DNA from: Bacillota bacterium
GTDB lineage: Bacteria; Bacillota; Sulfobacillia; RBS10-35; JAJYVN01
Length of the DNA: 34,634 nt
Reading direction: 5' to 3'
Assembly (NCBI GenBank): GCA_021797775.1
Contig: JAJZZC010000027.1
Location: 1-34,634 of the forward strand
Shown: positions 8,200 through 16,485 of the stretch, one piece after another
How the letters are laid out: each line of letters starts with the position of its first letter
Numbering within the stretch: the stretch's first letter is position 1
Notes under the pieces: generated by a model
Told to the model about the DNA's origin: nothing
The model's input: only the letters and a program-made list of their open reading frames with translations
Databases searched by the model: none
Translations under genes and position numbers: made by a program

Positions 8200-9042
8200 A
8201 TGCCGGAGGCGACCATCATCATCCCCGCGCGCAACGAGGGCGTCCTGCTGGACGCCACGCTCCGCTCGCTGCGCAGCACGCCAGCGGGCGCGTCGTTCGA
8301 CGTCGTGGTGGTTGACGACGGCAGTGCTCGGCCCATCGGCCAGCCGGGCTGCAGGGGGGGGCTGCGCCTCCTGCGCACCGTAGGAGAGGGGGCCGCGGCG
8401 GCCCGTAACCGCGGCGCCGCGCTCGCGGAGGCGGAGGCCCTGTGCTTTTGCGACGCGCACGTGGCGTTTACGCCCGGGTGGTTGCGCGGCCTGCTGTCGG
8501 GGCTCAGCCGGTTCGACGCCGTGTGTCCGGCCGTCGGAGACGCCGACCACCCGGGAGGGGCGGGCTACGGGTTCACCTGGAACCGCCGCTGCGAAACCCG
8601 CTGGTTGGCGGCACCCTCCGGGCCGGCCGAGGTCCCGTTCCTGCCCGGGGCGTGCCTGCTGGCCCGGGCCGACGCCTTTCGGGCCGTGGGTGGCTTTGAC
8701 GGCGGGCTCGTGCCCTGGGGCCACGAGGACGCCGAACTCTCCTGGGCGCTCTGGCTCTCCGGCTTTCGCTGCGGGGTGCAACCCCAGGCGCACGTCTACC
8801 ACCACTTCCGGCAGCGCCACCCATACATGGTGCTGCAGCGTGACGTGGACCGCAACCTGCTGCGCCTAGCGTGCCTGCACTTCGGGATCGGGCGCCTGGA
8901 CCGCGTGCGCGCCACCCTGGGCGCCTCCGCCGCCGTCCTGCGCCGCGTCTTCGAGGACGCGGCCTCCAGGCGCCGCGTCCTGGCGCGGATGCGGCGGCGC
9001 ACAGATGACTGGCTCTGCGATCGGTTCGGGATCGATCTCTGA
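8200..9042 (+). CDS. Family 2 glycosyltransferase, GalNAc-transferase-like
   Basis: The 280-residue GT-A-fold glycosyltransferase carries TIIIPARNEG (5-14), VVVDDGS (36-42) and AAAARNRGAAL (66-76), the nucleotide-sugar half of family 2. The metal site reads CDAH (84-87), as in the D-x-H of polypeptide GalNAc-transferases. The acceptor half WGHEDAELS (173-181) and HVYHHFRQRHPY (198-209) also resembles those enzymes and related bacterial proteins. It has no signal peptide or membrane helix, so it acts in the cytosol or at the inner membrane face. Acceptor and sugar cannot be read from sequence. ATG 8200 lacks a Shine-Dalgarno and directly follows a hairpin. Confidence 0.85.
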   Translation: MPEATIIIPARNEGVLLDATLRSLRSTPAGASFDVVVVDDGSARPIGQPGCRGGLRLLRTVGEGAAAARNRGAALAEAEALCFCDAHVAFTPGWLRGLLSGLSRFDAVCPAVGDADHPGGAGYGFTWNRRCETRWLAAPSGPAEVPFLPGACLLARADAFRAVGGFDGGLVPWGHEDAELSWALWLSGFRCGVQPQAHVYHHFRQRHPYMVLQRDVDRNLLRLACLHFGIGRLDRVRATLGASAAVLRRVFEDAASRRRVLARMRRRTDDWLCDRFGIDL

Positions 9043-9698
9043 TTCCCCCGCACCTCTGACCGCTTCGGGGGCGGGACGCCCAGGACGGCCATGGCCCCGC
9101 CGGTGGCCGCGGTCGCCTTGGACACCGTGGACATGGCCGCCGTGGGCGCGGGGAACGCCGGGCGCCACAGGCAGGGACGGCCGGTCTCTGCCTGTGGCCG
9201 CGCGCCGGGGCCTGCCGGCTGGGCGCGGGAGGGTCCCGCGTGCGCGCCAAGGCCGCGCGGCCGGGCGGGAGACGCCTGGCCGCCGACGCAGACGGTGGGG
9301 GACGGGACCCAGCGGCGCCCGGGGGACGTCGTCCGGGAGCGGGTGCGCCATGGGCGCGCGAACGCCGCGCGGGATGGGCGCGATGCGCACCCTGGGGCGG
9401 ATCGCCGCAGGCGGGGATGGCAGGGGCTGGGCGTCGTCGCTGCGCCAGGGCGGCACGGGCTTCGGCCGCAAGCCGGAGAGCAGAGAGGGAGACACGGCGT
9501 GCGCGTCAGGGCCCGCCGGGTGGGGCCGCGCCAAGGCGGCGGCGCTTTCCTCGTTCGGCGGAAAGCGGGCGCTGCTCGCCGGGAGGGCGGCGACGGTACG
9601 GGGAGGGCCGCGCCCAGGGGGGCCAGCGGGGCCATTCGGAGAGCGCCCGTCCGCCTGAGGCCACGGATATTCCCAGCGGGCTGTCCCGGGCGCGCCGG
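9043..9698. other. Non-coding gap with hairpin
   Basis: About 650 bases without a supportable gene; open frames on both strands give Arg/Gly/Ala-rich translations with no domain. A weak CCCCCG/CGGGGG inverted repeat (9045-9071) follows the glycosyltransferase stop. A much stronger hairpin lies at 9164-9198. Confidence 0.5.
9164..9198. repeat. Long hairpin downstream of the glycosyltransferase
   Basis: GCCACAGGCAG at the left pairs perfectly with CTGCCTGTGGC at the right. Four more inner pairs (GGAC with GTCT, one wobble) leave a five-base GGCCG loop, about 15 pairs in all. No U-tract follows. It could be a processing or stabilising element or a factor-dependent terminator. Confidence 0.6.
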
Positions 9699-9704
9699 TA
9701 TAAT
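9699..9704 (+). promoter_or_regulatory. TATAAT -10 box
   Basis: A consensus TATAAT stands out in very GC-rich DNA, 41 bases before GTG 9745. No good -35 hexamer is seen 16-18 bases upstream. If used, the start site near 9711 would give a leader of about 34 bases for the two-gene unit with the FtsH-like protease. Confidence 0.45.
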
Positions 9705-9744
9705 GGCGGTGCATCCCGTATCTCTCCGGGGGGTGAGCCGGCGC

Positions 9745-10296
9745 GTGCGCGCATATGGCATCCGCGTTCCCGTCGTGGTCGCCACCATGATCGCGCTACT
9801 CGCCATTCTGTTCGGCGTGCAGAGCGTCTATACGCGGCGCTCGGTGACCCTGCCGCTGGAGCGCGCCGTGCGGCGAGCGGGCGGGGTCCTGGGCGATTCG
9901 GTGACGGCCACGCCCTCGGGCCTGCGGGTCGACGTGCGGCTGGGTTTGGTACCCAACCTGCGTGAGGCGTACCTGCGCATCGAGGGGGCCGCCGGGTCGG
10001 CCGCAGGCGGCCTGCCCGTCAGCATCCGCGTGTGGGACACGCGCACGGCCACGTTGGTGAACGACTATTATGATCTAAACGCTATTATCGAGCAGGGCCG
10101 GGTGACCGGCCAGTTCGTGCAGATGGACGCGCAATTGCAGGGCATGGCCGCGAAGCTGCGCCTTACCCGCGCCCAGGTCGTCGTCGGCAACACGCACATG
10201 TATGTGGAACTGGTGCAGGGCGCGCGCTACCTATACGCGATTCTGCCGCTCTACGCACCGTCGGCCGCGACCGGATCGGGTGCGGCCGCCGCCTGA
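9745..10296 (+). CDS. Membrane-anchored protein of unknown function
   Basis: About 183 residues. A basic N-terminus is followed by one membrane helix (PVVVATMIALLAILFGV), then a soluble, probably extracytoplasmic region of mixed strands and helices with no recognised domain. GTG 9745 is preferred because GGGGGGTGAG precedes it by seven bases. ATG 9703 and GTG 9733 are in frame, but ATG 9703 overlaps the TATAAT box and neither has a good ribosome binding site. The stop is only 43 bases before the FtsH-like gene on the same strand, so the two are probably one operon and may work together at the membrane, for example with this protein as adaptor or sensor. That partnership is inferred from position only. 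Confidence 0.75.
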   Translation: MRAYGIRVPVVVATMIALLAILFGVQSVYTRRSVTLPLERAVRRAGGVLGDSVTATPSGLRVDVRLGLVPNLREAYLRIEGAAGSAAGGLPVSIRVWDTRTATLVNDYYDLNAIIEQGRVTGQFVQMDAQLQGMAAKLRLTRAQVVVGNTHMYVELVQGARYLYAILPLYAPSAATGSGAAAA

Positions 10297-10339
10297 CCAC
10301 CAAGCTGTCCCGTGCAGCCATGCCGAGGAGGGATGACCC

Positions 10340-12049
10340 GTGTCGCGCGACATCGCCATCGGCGCCGCCCTCGCCGTGGCCATCTTCCTCGTCGCCCACG
10401 ACCCGGGCCTCCTGCCCATCCTGCTGATGGCGGGTCTGGCCCTGGTGCTGTTGCGCATGGTCGGCGGGCTTCCCCAACTCCGCCCGCGTTTTGCCGCCGT
10501 GCGCCAGGCCCGGGCGGCACCCGCGGGGGCCGTGACCTTCGAAGATGTCGGCGGCCAGGCCGCCGCCAAGCAGGAACTGCTGGAGGCGCTGGAGTTCCTG
10601 CGCCAGGCCGAAGCCGTGCGGCGGATGGGTATCCGCCCCCTCAAGGGCATCCTGCTCACCGGCCCGCCGGGGACGGGCAAGACCCTGCTGGCCAAGGCCG
10701 CGGCCACCCACACCGGTTCGGTGTTCATCGCGGCGTCCGGCTCGGAGTTCATCGAGGTGTATGCGGGGGTGGGCGCGCAACGGGTGCGCGACCTCTTCCG
10801 GCGCGCGCGCGAGGAGGGGCGGCGGCAGAGCGCCCCGGCCATCGTCTTCATCGACGAACTCGAGGTGATCGGTGGCAAGCGCGGACGGCACCAGAGCCAC
10901 CTGGAGTATGACCAGACCCTGAACCAACTGCTGGTCGAGATGGACGGCATGGTCGCCGAGGAGGGCGTACGGGTGCTCGTCATCGCGGCGACGAACCGCC
11001 CGGATTTGCTCGACGACGCGCTCACGCGGCCCGGGCGCTTCGATCGCATCGTACGCGTCGACCTCCCCGACCGGGAGGGACGTCTGCAGATCCTCGGGCT
11101 GCACACGCGCAGCAAGCCGCTGGACGCCGACGTCGACCTGGACCGCGTGGCGCGCGCGACGTTTGGCTTTTCGGGCGCGCACCTGGAGAGCCTCAGCAAC
11201 GAGGCGGCTATCCTCGCCATGCGCGCGGGGCTTGAGTCGATTCCAGAGCGGTTCCTGCACGAGGCCGTCGACAAGGTGCTGTTGGGCGAGAAGCTTGACC
11301 GCCGGCCCAACGGCGAGGAACGGCGCCGTATCGCCGTGCACGAGGCTGGGCACGCCGTGGTGGGTGAACTGCTGGACCAGGGGTCCGTGGCGCGCGTCAC
11401 GGTGACGGCGCGTGGCCAGGCCCTGGGATTCGTGCGCCAGCAGCCCCAGGAGGACTTCTACCTGTACAGCCAGCAGCGCTTGGAGGTCGAGATCCAGCGG
11501 CTGCTCGCCGGATCGCTGGCGGAAGAGGTAGTGCTCGGCGATCGCAGCACCGGGGCACGCAGCGACTTCGAGCAGGTGCTGCGGCTCACCGAAACCATGG
11601 TCGCCAGTGGAATGTCGCCGCTGGGCGTCGTCAACCCCGAGGCGCTGCCGGATGGGGTCTTGCAGCGCGAGCAATCGGCGATCATCGCCCTCATGGAGGA
11701 CCGGGTACGAGCCACCCTGACCGCGCAACAGCGCGCGCTGGAAGCCGTCGCCCGTGTGCTGCTCGAGGAGGAGGCCATCGGGGGCGACCGGCTGCGACAG
11801 ATCCTGGCGGCGGGTGGCCCTGTGGTGGACGCGGCGGCGGCATCGACCGCCGGACCGGGTCCTGGCGCCGCGGATCCCGCCGATGCCCCGGCCAGCACGG
11901 TCCGGGGTGGGGGAGCGCCTGAGCAAGCGCGCGAGGGCCGTCCCGTCGCCGCTGAGGTCGGTAAGCCCCACGGCGGTTCTCGCAGCCCGGCGTTTGGCGC
12001 GGCGAGCGCCGGTTTGACGGGCGATGCGCGCGCCCGCACGGGGGCGTAG
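10340..12049 (+). CDS. FtsH-like AAA zinc metalloprotease without extracytoplasmic domain
   Basis: This 569-residue AAA protease carries GPPGTGKT (108-115), Walker B IVFIDE (168-173), the second region of homology with both arginine fingers (ATNRPDLLDDALTRPGRFDR, 217-236), zinc site HEAGH (334-338) and probable third ligand D409. All catalytic residues of FtsH are present. The N-terminus holds only a tight pair of hydrophobic segments (about 5-20 and 23-41), so the roughly 70-residue extracytoplasmic domain of housekeeping FtsH is missing. The pore loop reads YAGVG instead of FVGVG. The last 70 or so residues are low-complexity Ala/Gly/Pro. GTG 10340 follows AGGAGG. It is probably a paralogue of ftsH with a specialised substrate, paired with the anchored protein upstream. 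Confidence 0.88.
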   Translation: MSRDIAIGAALAVAIFLVAHDPGLLPILLMAGLALVLLRMVGGLPQLRPRFAAVRQARAAPAGAVTFEDVGGQAAAKQELLEALEFLRQAEAVRRMGIRPLKGILLTGPPGTGKTLLAKAAATHTGSVFIAASGSEFIEVYAGVGAQRVRDLFRRAREEGRRQSAPAIVFIDELEVIGGKRGRHQSHLEYDQTLNQLLVEMDGMVAEEGVRVLVIAATNRPDLLDDALTRPGRFDRIVRVDLPDREGRLQILGLHTRSKPLDADVDLDRVARATFGFSGAHLESLSNEAAILAMRAGLESIPERFLHEAVDKVLLGEKLDRRPNGEERRRIAVHEAGHAVVGELLDQGSVARVTVTARGQALGFVRQQPQEDFYLYSQQRLEVEIQRLLAGSLAEEVVLGDRSTGARSDFEQVLRLTETMVASGMSPLGVVNPEALPDGVLQREQSAIIALMEDRVRATLTAQQRALEAVARVLLEEEAIGGDRLRQILAAGGPVVDAAAASTAGPGPGAADPADAPASTVRGGGAPEQAREGRPVAAEVGKPHGGSRSPAFGAASAGLTGDARARTGA

Positions 12050-12190
12050 GGCGGGCATCGGGCGCACGGGTTGGTCGACAGCGACCGTGCGTCTGCCGTG
12101 GGTGCCGTCCCAATCCGCCCCGTCCGTGGGCATCTCCCGTCGCCCCACAACGCCGACAGCGGAAGCGGCTCTGGTAGCCGCGCCTTGTCC

Positions 12191-12216
12191 GGTGCCCAGG
12201 GCGCGCCCTGGGCACC
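12191..12216. terminator. 26-base perfect palindrome between convergent genes
   Basis: The half-site GGTGCCCAGGGCG is followed immediately by its exact reverse complement, centred between the ends of the FtsH-like gene and cinA. It has no U-tract on either strand. Its position suggests a bidirectional transcription end or an insulating structure; a protein-binding dyad is an alternative. Confidence 0.5.
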
Positions 12217-12278
12217 TCCACCTGGTGCCTGCTGGCGCGCCACCGGCGCGGCGCGGTGGTGGCGTCCATCCCGCCTGG

Positions 12279-13583
12279 TCAGGCCCTCAGCGCCTCCGCG
12301 CCGAGCAGCGCGTACCGCCGTATCCCTACCAGGGCATCTTGGCTGGCCCGCCAGCGGATCACGGCGCGCTGGCCGCCTAGCTGCAGCCGCCGGCACGCTG
12401 CCCCTTCGGCGGCGGCCAGCGCGACAAACACCGTCCCGACGGGCTTTTCGGCGGTGCCGCCGTCGGGTCCGGCGATCCCGGTGATGCCCACCCCGAGGCT
12501 CGCGCCCGCGGCCTCGCGCACCCCGCGCGCCATGGCCACGGCGACGGGCTCGCTGACGGCGCCGTGCGCCCGCAGTTGCTCCTCCGATACACCCAGCATC
12601 CGTTGCTTGGCGTGATTGGCGTAGGTGACCGCGCCGAGCAGGAACGCCGCCGAGGCGCCCGCCCCGTCCGTCAACCGCTCGCTGAGCAGTCCTCCCGTGC
12701 ACGACTCCGCCACGGCCAGCGTGAGGCCGCGCGCCGCGAGTTCGCGGATGACGGCCGTACCCAGGGTGTCCTCGTCCACGCCGTAGACCCAAGGATCCAG
12801 GCGCCGCCGCAGTTCGGCCTCCAGCGGGGTGAGCAGCGCCTCGGCCTCGGGGGGCGACGGTGCGCGTGCCGTGACCCGCACCTCCACCTCTCCCGGCTTG
12901 GCGTAGGTGGCGACGGTGGGGTTGTCGCTGCCGACGAGGTCGGTGATGCGGTGCTCCGTCTCGGATTCGCCGATGCCCGCCACGCGCAGCGAGCGCGAGA
13001 AGAGCACCGTCCGGCCCTCGGGACCGGCTGCCCAGCGCTCCAGGTAGTTGGCCACGAAGCCGCGGACCATGGGCCGGAACTCATTGGGCGGGCCGGGCAG
13101 GCACACGACCACCCGGGGGAGCGGGGCACCGCGGCCGGCCTCCGGCAGGTATGGCGCTTGCAGCAGCACTCCGGGCGCCGTCCCGTGGTCGTTGGGGATG
13201 GCCTGGGCGCCCTCGGGTAGTTCCGCTTGCCGCCGGTTGTTGGGGGTAGGCTCCCGCCCACGGGCGCGCATGCGCCCGAGGATGCGTTCCCATGATGGCT
13301 CGTGCAGCGCGAGCCCGCAGCCGAAGACCTCGGCCACCGCTTCCTTGGTCAGGTCGTCCTGGGTGGGCCCGAGGCCGCCAATGGTCACCACCATGTCCGC
13401 CCGGTCGAGCGCTTGGCGTAGCGCCGCGACGAGGCGCGCCCGGTTATCGCCGACCACCACCTGGTGGAAATGCAGCGCCCCGTGCTCGGCCAGGACCTGC
13501 GCCAGCAACTGACCGTTCGTGTTGGCGATCTGCCCGAGAAGGAGCTCGGTGCCGACGGCGATGGCCTCGACGATCCGTGCCAA
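12279..13583 (-). CDS. cinA: CinA, nicotinamide-nucleotide amidase family
   Basis: The 434-residue protein has the two CinA domains. The N-terminal molybdopterin-binding-like domain has GTELLLGQIANTN (11-23) and GGLGPTQDDLTKEAV (69-83). The C-terminal PncC-type amidase domain has AESCTGG (about 292-298, catalytic Ser/Thr region) and GITGIAGPDGG. The family deamidates NMN in pyridine-nucleotide recycling and in some bacteria is competence- or damage-induced and sits next to recA, which is not in this window. TTG 13583 is chosen: GGGAGGTG stands seven bases upstream and the following residues align with CinA starts. The open frame to 13730 would add a non-homologous extension. It is convergent with the FtsH-like gene. 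Confidence 0.93.
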   Translation of the reverse strand: MARIVEAIAVGTELLLGQIANTNGQLLAQVLAEHGALHFHQVVVGDNRARLVAALRQALDRADMVVTIGGLGPTQDDLTKEAVAEVFGCGLALHEPSWERILGRMRARGREPTPNNRRQAELPEGAQAIPNDHGTAPGVLLQAPYLPEAGRGAPLPRVVVCLPGPPNEFRPMVRGFVANYLERWAAGPEGRTVLFSRSLRVAGIGESETEHRITDLVGSDNPTVATYAKPGEVEVRVTARAPSPPEAEALLTPLEAELRRRLDPWVYGVDEDTLGTAVIRELAARGLTLAVAESCTGGLLSERLTDGAGASAAFLLGAVTYANHAKQRMLGVSEEQLRAHGAVSEPVAVAMARGVREAAGASLGVGITGIAGPDGGTAEKPVGTVFVALAAAEGAACRRLQLGGQRAVIRWRASQDALVGIRRYALLGAEALRA

Positions 13584-14401
13584 GCGGGCCCACCTCCCGG
13601 AAGCTCCCTGAGCGCGGGAACGCGCTGGCTCGGTATGCCTCGACTCGCGGTGGCGGATCGAGCCGTTGCCCGGCGAGCCGGCTGCGGCGGGGCCGTAGCG
13701 CATTCCCTGATGACGCAGCGGTTCCTGCACGCCCCTGTGGGATCCCGGGCTGTGGTGGTGGCGGGCAAGCCGACCGGGCGCGTAAGGGCGGGGTCCGGCG
13801 CCGCAAAGACTCGCCTCGCCTCGCCTTGGGGGACCTGTTCACTGGCAAGGGGTGTGCCTGTGAGGGGCCACACGGCCGGCGCGAACTGACCCGACAGGCT
13901 GGCACCGGCCGGGAAGGGCGGCGCCGCCATGCGGACGACCGCGCAAGCGACCGGCCCGCAGGCTGGCGCCGCGCACCCCTGGACAGCGGGCGGTGGCCGT
14001 TGTCCAGCCGCTATCCAGGGGCAGCGGCGCGCACCCCGGTCCAGCGGCTATCGGTGCCGAAGGGGAAGGTCTGGATCACACGGAAGGGGCGCGTTGAGAT
14101 CTCCACCATGCCGGGGCGTCTCGTCGCTGGCGAAGACGCGCCGCCTATCTCGGAGGCCCAGGGCGTTCCGGGGTATACCGCGACCTGCGTCTGGCTCGGT
14201 ACGCAACCTCGCGGCCGCCGAGGTGAAGCCCTTCGCGCCGGCCGAGCGGGCGCGGCTGCGCGCTTGGCGCGATGCGCGCGTGGCTCCCCACGTACGCGGG
14301 GCGGTCTGAAGGCGCGCGCGGGAGATTCGGCGGTCACCACAGCGCCCGATCTGCCGAGTTGCCAGGGTTGCGCGCCGTGAGCAAAACGCCGTCCGGGAAG
14401 G
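13584..14401. other. Gap with possible decayed coding sequence
   Basis: About 820 bases with no intact gene. Around 14050-14200 one plus frame reads protein-like (KVWITRKGRVEISTMPGRL). Around 14210-14308 another plus frame reads AEVKPFAPAERARLRAW and ends in TGA, which could be frameshifted remains of one gene, possibly a transposase-like N-terminus. This is weak and no family is assigned. A set of inverted repeats lies at 13976-14021. Confidence 0.4.
13976..14021. repeat. Inverted repeat with two competing partners
   Basis: CCCCTGGACAGCGG at 13976-13989 can pair with CCGCTATCCAGGGG at 14008-14021 (13 of 14 positions). Its core CTGGACAGCGG can alternatively pair with CCGTTGTCCAG just before it (10 of 11). 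The two partner arms are themselves near-repeats, so mutually exclusive hairpins are possible. Confidence 0.5.
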
Positions 14402-14443
14402 GCGGGGGGCGGGGCCGGCTTCCCGGCCGACCCCGCCCCCCCC
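14402..14443 (-). terminator. GC-rich hairpin after the minus-strand oxidoreductase
   Basis: A GGGGGGCGGGG arm and its CCCCGCCCCCC complement, plus an inner CCGG pair, form a very stable stem directly after the TAG stop of the oxidoreductase gene. It contains a run of nine C and has no U-tract. Confidence 0.45.
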
Positions 14444-15457
14444 CTACCAGTCCACCTCGGCCGGGGCGTGCGTAGCCACCGAACGGTACACGGCCTCCGT
14501 AAAGGCGGCCACCGCGAGGCCGCACTCCGCCGGGACCTGCGGCGCGTCCTCGCCGAGGATGCAGCGCACGAAGTTCCCGTCCTTGCTGACGGGGTAATCT
14601 GACACCTCTTGCACCGCCACCGGCTGCGCCGCGCCGTCCGGGGTGTACGCGGTCACGCGCACGCTGCTGTCGATGCCGTCCACGCGGACGCGGCCGTCCC
14701 GGCACCAGAACTGCATGCCCTCGTCCATACCCCGCACCGACTCGCCGATGATGGCCAGCGTGCCGACGCCCGGCCCGGGGAACCGGAAGGAGATGGCGGA
14801 GATGCGGTCGACCCGCAGCCCCCGGTTCTCCTGGAAGGCGAATACCTCGCTGGGGCGGACGCCCCCGGCCCAAAGCATGATGTCGCAGAGGTGGCTGCCG
14901 GAGTCGTTGAGTTGTCCACCACCGGAGAGTTCGGGGACGCCCCGCCAGCCCCCGCCGCCCCATGCCTGGCACTGCCAGGCCTCGACGAAGTGCACCGGGC
15001 CGTAGGTGCCGCTCGCGACGTGCTCGTGCACCCAGCGCCACACCCCCTGGAAGTGCCGTTGGTAGCCGACTGTCAACACCAGGCCGGTACGGTCTCGCAG
15101 CGCGATGAGGCTGCGTGCATCGGCCGGCGTGCACGTCATCGGCTTCTCGACCTCGACGGAGACGCCGTGCTCCAGCGCGTACGCGGCCGCCTCGTAGTGC
15201 AGCGTGTGCGGGATGGAGATGATGACCCCGTCCGGCCGGGCGTCCGCGATCATCGCCCGATAGTCGCTGAACTGCGGTATTCCTGCCAGTTCGGGCAGGC
15301 GCGTCGCGGTGTCGGCCAGGGCCTGGGCGCTGGTGTCGCAGATCGCGACGATCTCGGCCAGGGGATCGCGGTGCACGTCGCGCATATGCGCGCGGGCGTT
15401 GCCGCCCGTGCCGACAAAGGACACGCGCACCTTGCGGCCGGAAACGAGAGCGGGCAT
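14444..15457 (-). CDS. Gfo/Idh/MocA-family oxidoreductase (first)
   Basis: This 337-residue NAD(P)-dependent dehydrogenase has an N-terminal Rossmann fold with FVGTGGNA (14-21) and the hallmark EKP (104-106). The C-terminal alpha/beta domain has GGGQLNDSGSHLCDIMLW (179-196), whose Asp185, His189 and Asp192 fit the substrate-site D-x3-H-x2-D pattern. Family members oxidise or reduce sugars, inositols and related polyols in the cytosol; the substrate cannot be read here. ATG 15457 has a textbook GGGAGGAAG eight bases upstream; the longer frame is spurious. It is divergent from a second family member across about 1 kb. It resembles the third member (28116-29111) more than the second, sharing the D-x-GSH-x2-D-x-MLW block. 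Confidence 0.92.
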   Translation of the reverse strand: MPALVSGRKVRVSFVGTGGNARAHMRDVHRDPLAEIVAICDTSAQALADTATRLPELAGIPQFSDYRAMIADARPDGVIISIPHTLHYEAAAYALEHGVSVEVEKPMTCTPADARSLIALRDRTGLVLTVGYQRHFQGVWRWVHEHVASGTYGPVHFVEAWQCQAWGGGGWRGVPELSGGGQLNDSGSHLCDIMLWAGGVRPSEVFAFQENRGLRVDRISAISFRFPGPGVGTLAIIGESVRGMDEGMQFWCRDGRVRVDGIDSSVRVTAYTPDGAAQPVAVQEVSDYPVSKDGNFVRCILGEDAPQVPAECGLAVAAFTEAVYRSVATHAPAEVDW

Positions 15458-16485
15458 CGCAGGCTTCCTCCCTGCGCCGTCCCGGCCGGCGCCAGCGGGC
15501 GCCGCGCCTCCCCCGTGCCGGGGCGGCTGCGTTTCTGCGTCGCGGTGCCCATTCGCCGCCGGGGGCGGCCGTCCATGCCGCGGGCGCGCAACGGCCAGCG
15601 CGGCGTCATGCTGGTGGGGGACATGCGGCCGGAACGCCTGGCGAGTGGCGTGGCCCGGGACCCGCACCAGTGGCCCGGGACCCGCACCAGGTCCCGCTCG
15701 GCGCCCGGGAGCGGGGAGCCGCGCAGGCGAGGCGGCGCATGCCGGCACACCTGGGCCTGGCCCGTGTTGCCGCCTGCCTCCCGACCCCGTCCCGGAGGCC
15801 CGGCCCGATCTTTGGGACTGGCCGCGGAGACGGTCCGGGGGCGATGAGCCGCTGCTGAGCGCGGTTCATGGCCGTAGCCCCGGCCAGAGGGTCTAGCGAT
15901 AGCACGCCCCGCGAGGAGGGAGTGCTCCCGACTACCCAGGCACCTCACGCCGGCGCCCTGCGTAAGCGGCGGGATGGCCATCGAGTGGTGGACCCGCGCT
16001 TCGCCGCTCGTCCAGGCCACCGTCCGTCTGGCGACGGCAGCGGCTGCCGCTGGCAGCGCCGCCCTCACGGTCCTTGGCGTGGACAGCATGCTCGAACGCA
16101 GCTCGGCCGGAGTCCGGTTCCGGCGCGTGCGTCTGGAACGGGCCGGCGCTGGTGGTGCCCTCAGGGTCGCGTCGTTGTGGGCGAGTCGCTTGCGCCACAG
16201 GCGATTGCGGGCGCAGGCCGAATGCGCGGCGTACGGCCGTCAGCGGCCCCCGTGACCGCACGGGCGCCGCGACCGCATCGTGGCGCCAAACCTGTGCGCG
16301 GCAAGCGGTGGCAGGCGCGAGCGGACCGGCGTACCGCTCCGCAGTCACCCCCGCTCGTGGCGCCGTCTGGGCGAAGGCCCCCCGCCGGAATGACGCGACC
16401 CTGGTGGTGCCCTTTGCGCTGCAGGAGGGCCACGCGGCCCGCCGAAGGACTTGGCCCATTCGCTGGACGGCGGGAGGGCTCTGCA
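15458..16485. other. 1-kb divergent spacer between two oxidoreductase genes
   Basis: No gene is supported. The best short frame (ATG 15974, 93 codons) has no ribosome binding site and no family resemblance. The spacer holds an exact 20-base tandem duplication at 15650-15689 and two copies of CTGGTGGTGCCCT, near 16150 and 16400. No clear sigma-A promoter was found in it. Confidence 0.5.
15650..15689. repeat. Exact 20-base tandem duplication
   Basis: GTGGCCCGGGACCCGCACCA occurs twice in direct succession (15650-15669 and 15670-15689), followed by a partial third start (GGTCCCG). The perfect identity suggests a recent slippage event or a paired binding site. Confidence 0.85.

Noticed and set aside
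9699..9705. ATG 9703 as start of the membrane-anchored protein
   Set aside because: It overlaps a consensus TATAAT and has no ribosome binding site, whereas GTG 9745 has GGGGGGTGAG correctly spaced.
14210..14308. IS630-type transposase N-terminus
   Set aside because: Only about 30 residues look protein-like; there is no DDE motif, terminal inverted repeat or target duplication, so no mobile element is called.
15974..16255. 93-codon plus-strand frame in the divergent spacer
   Set aside because: It has no ribosome binding site and no family resemblance, and the second half is Arg-rich like surrounding non-coding frames.
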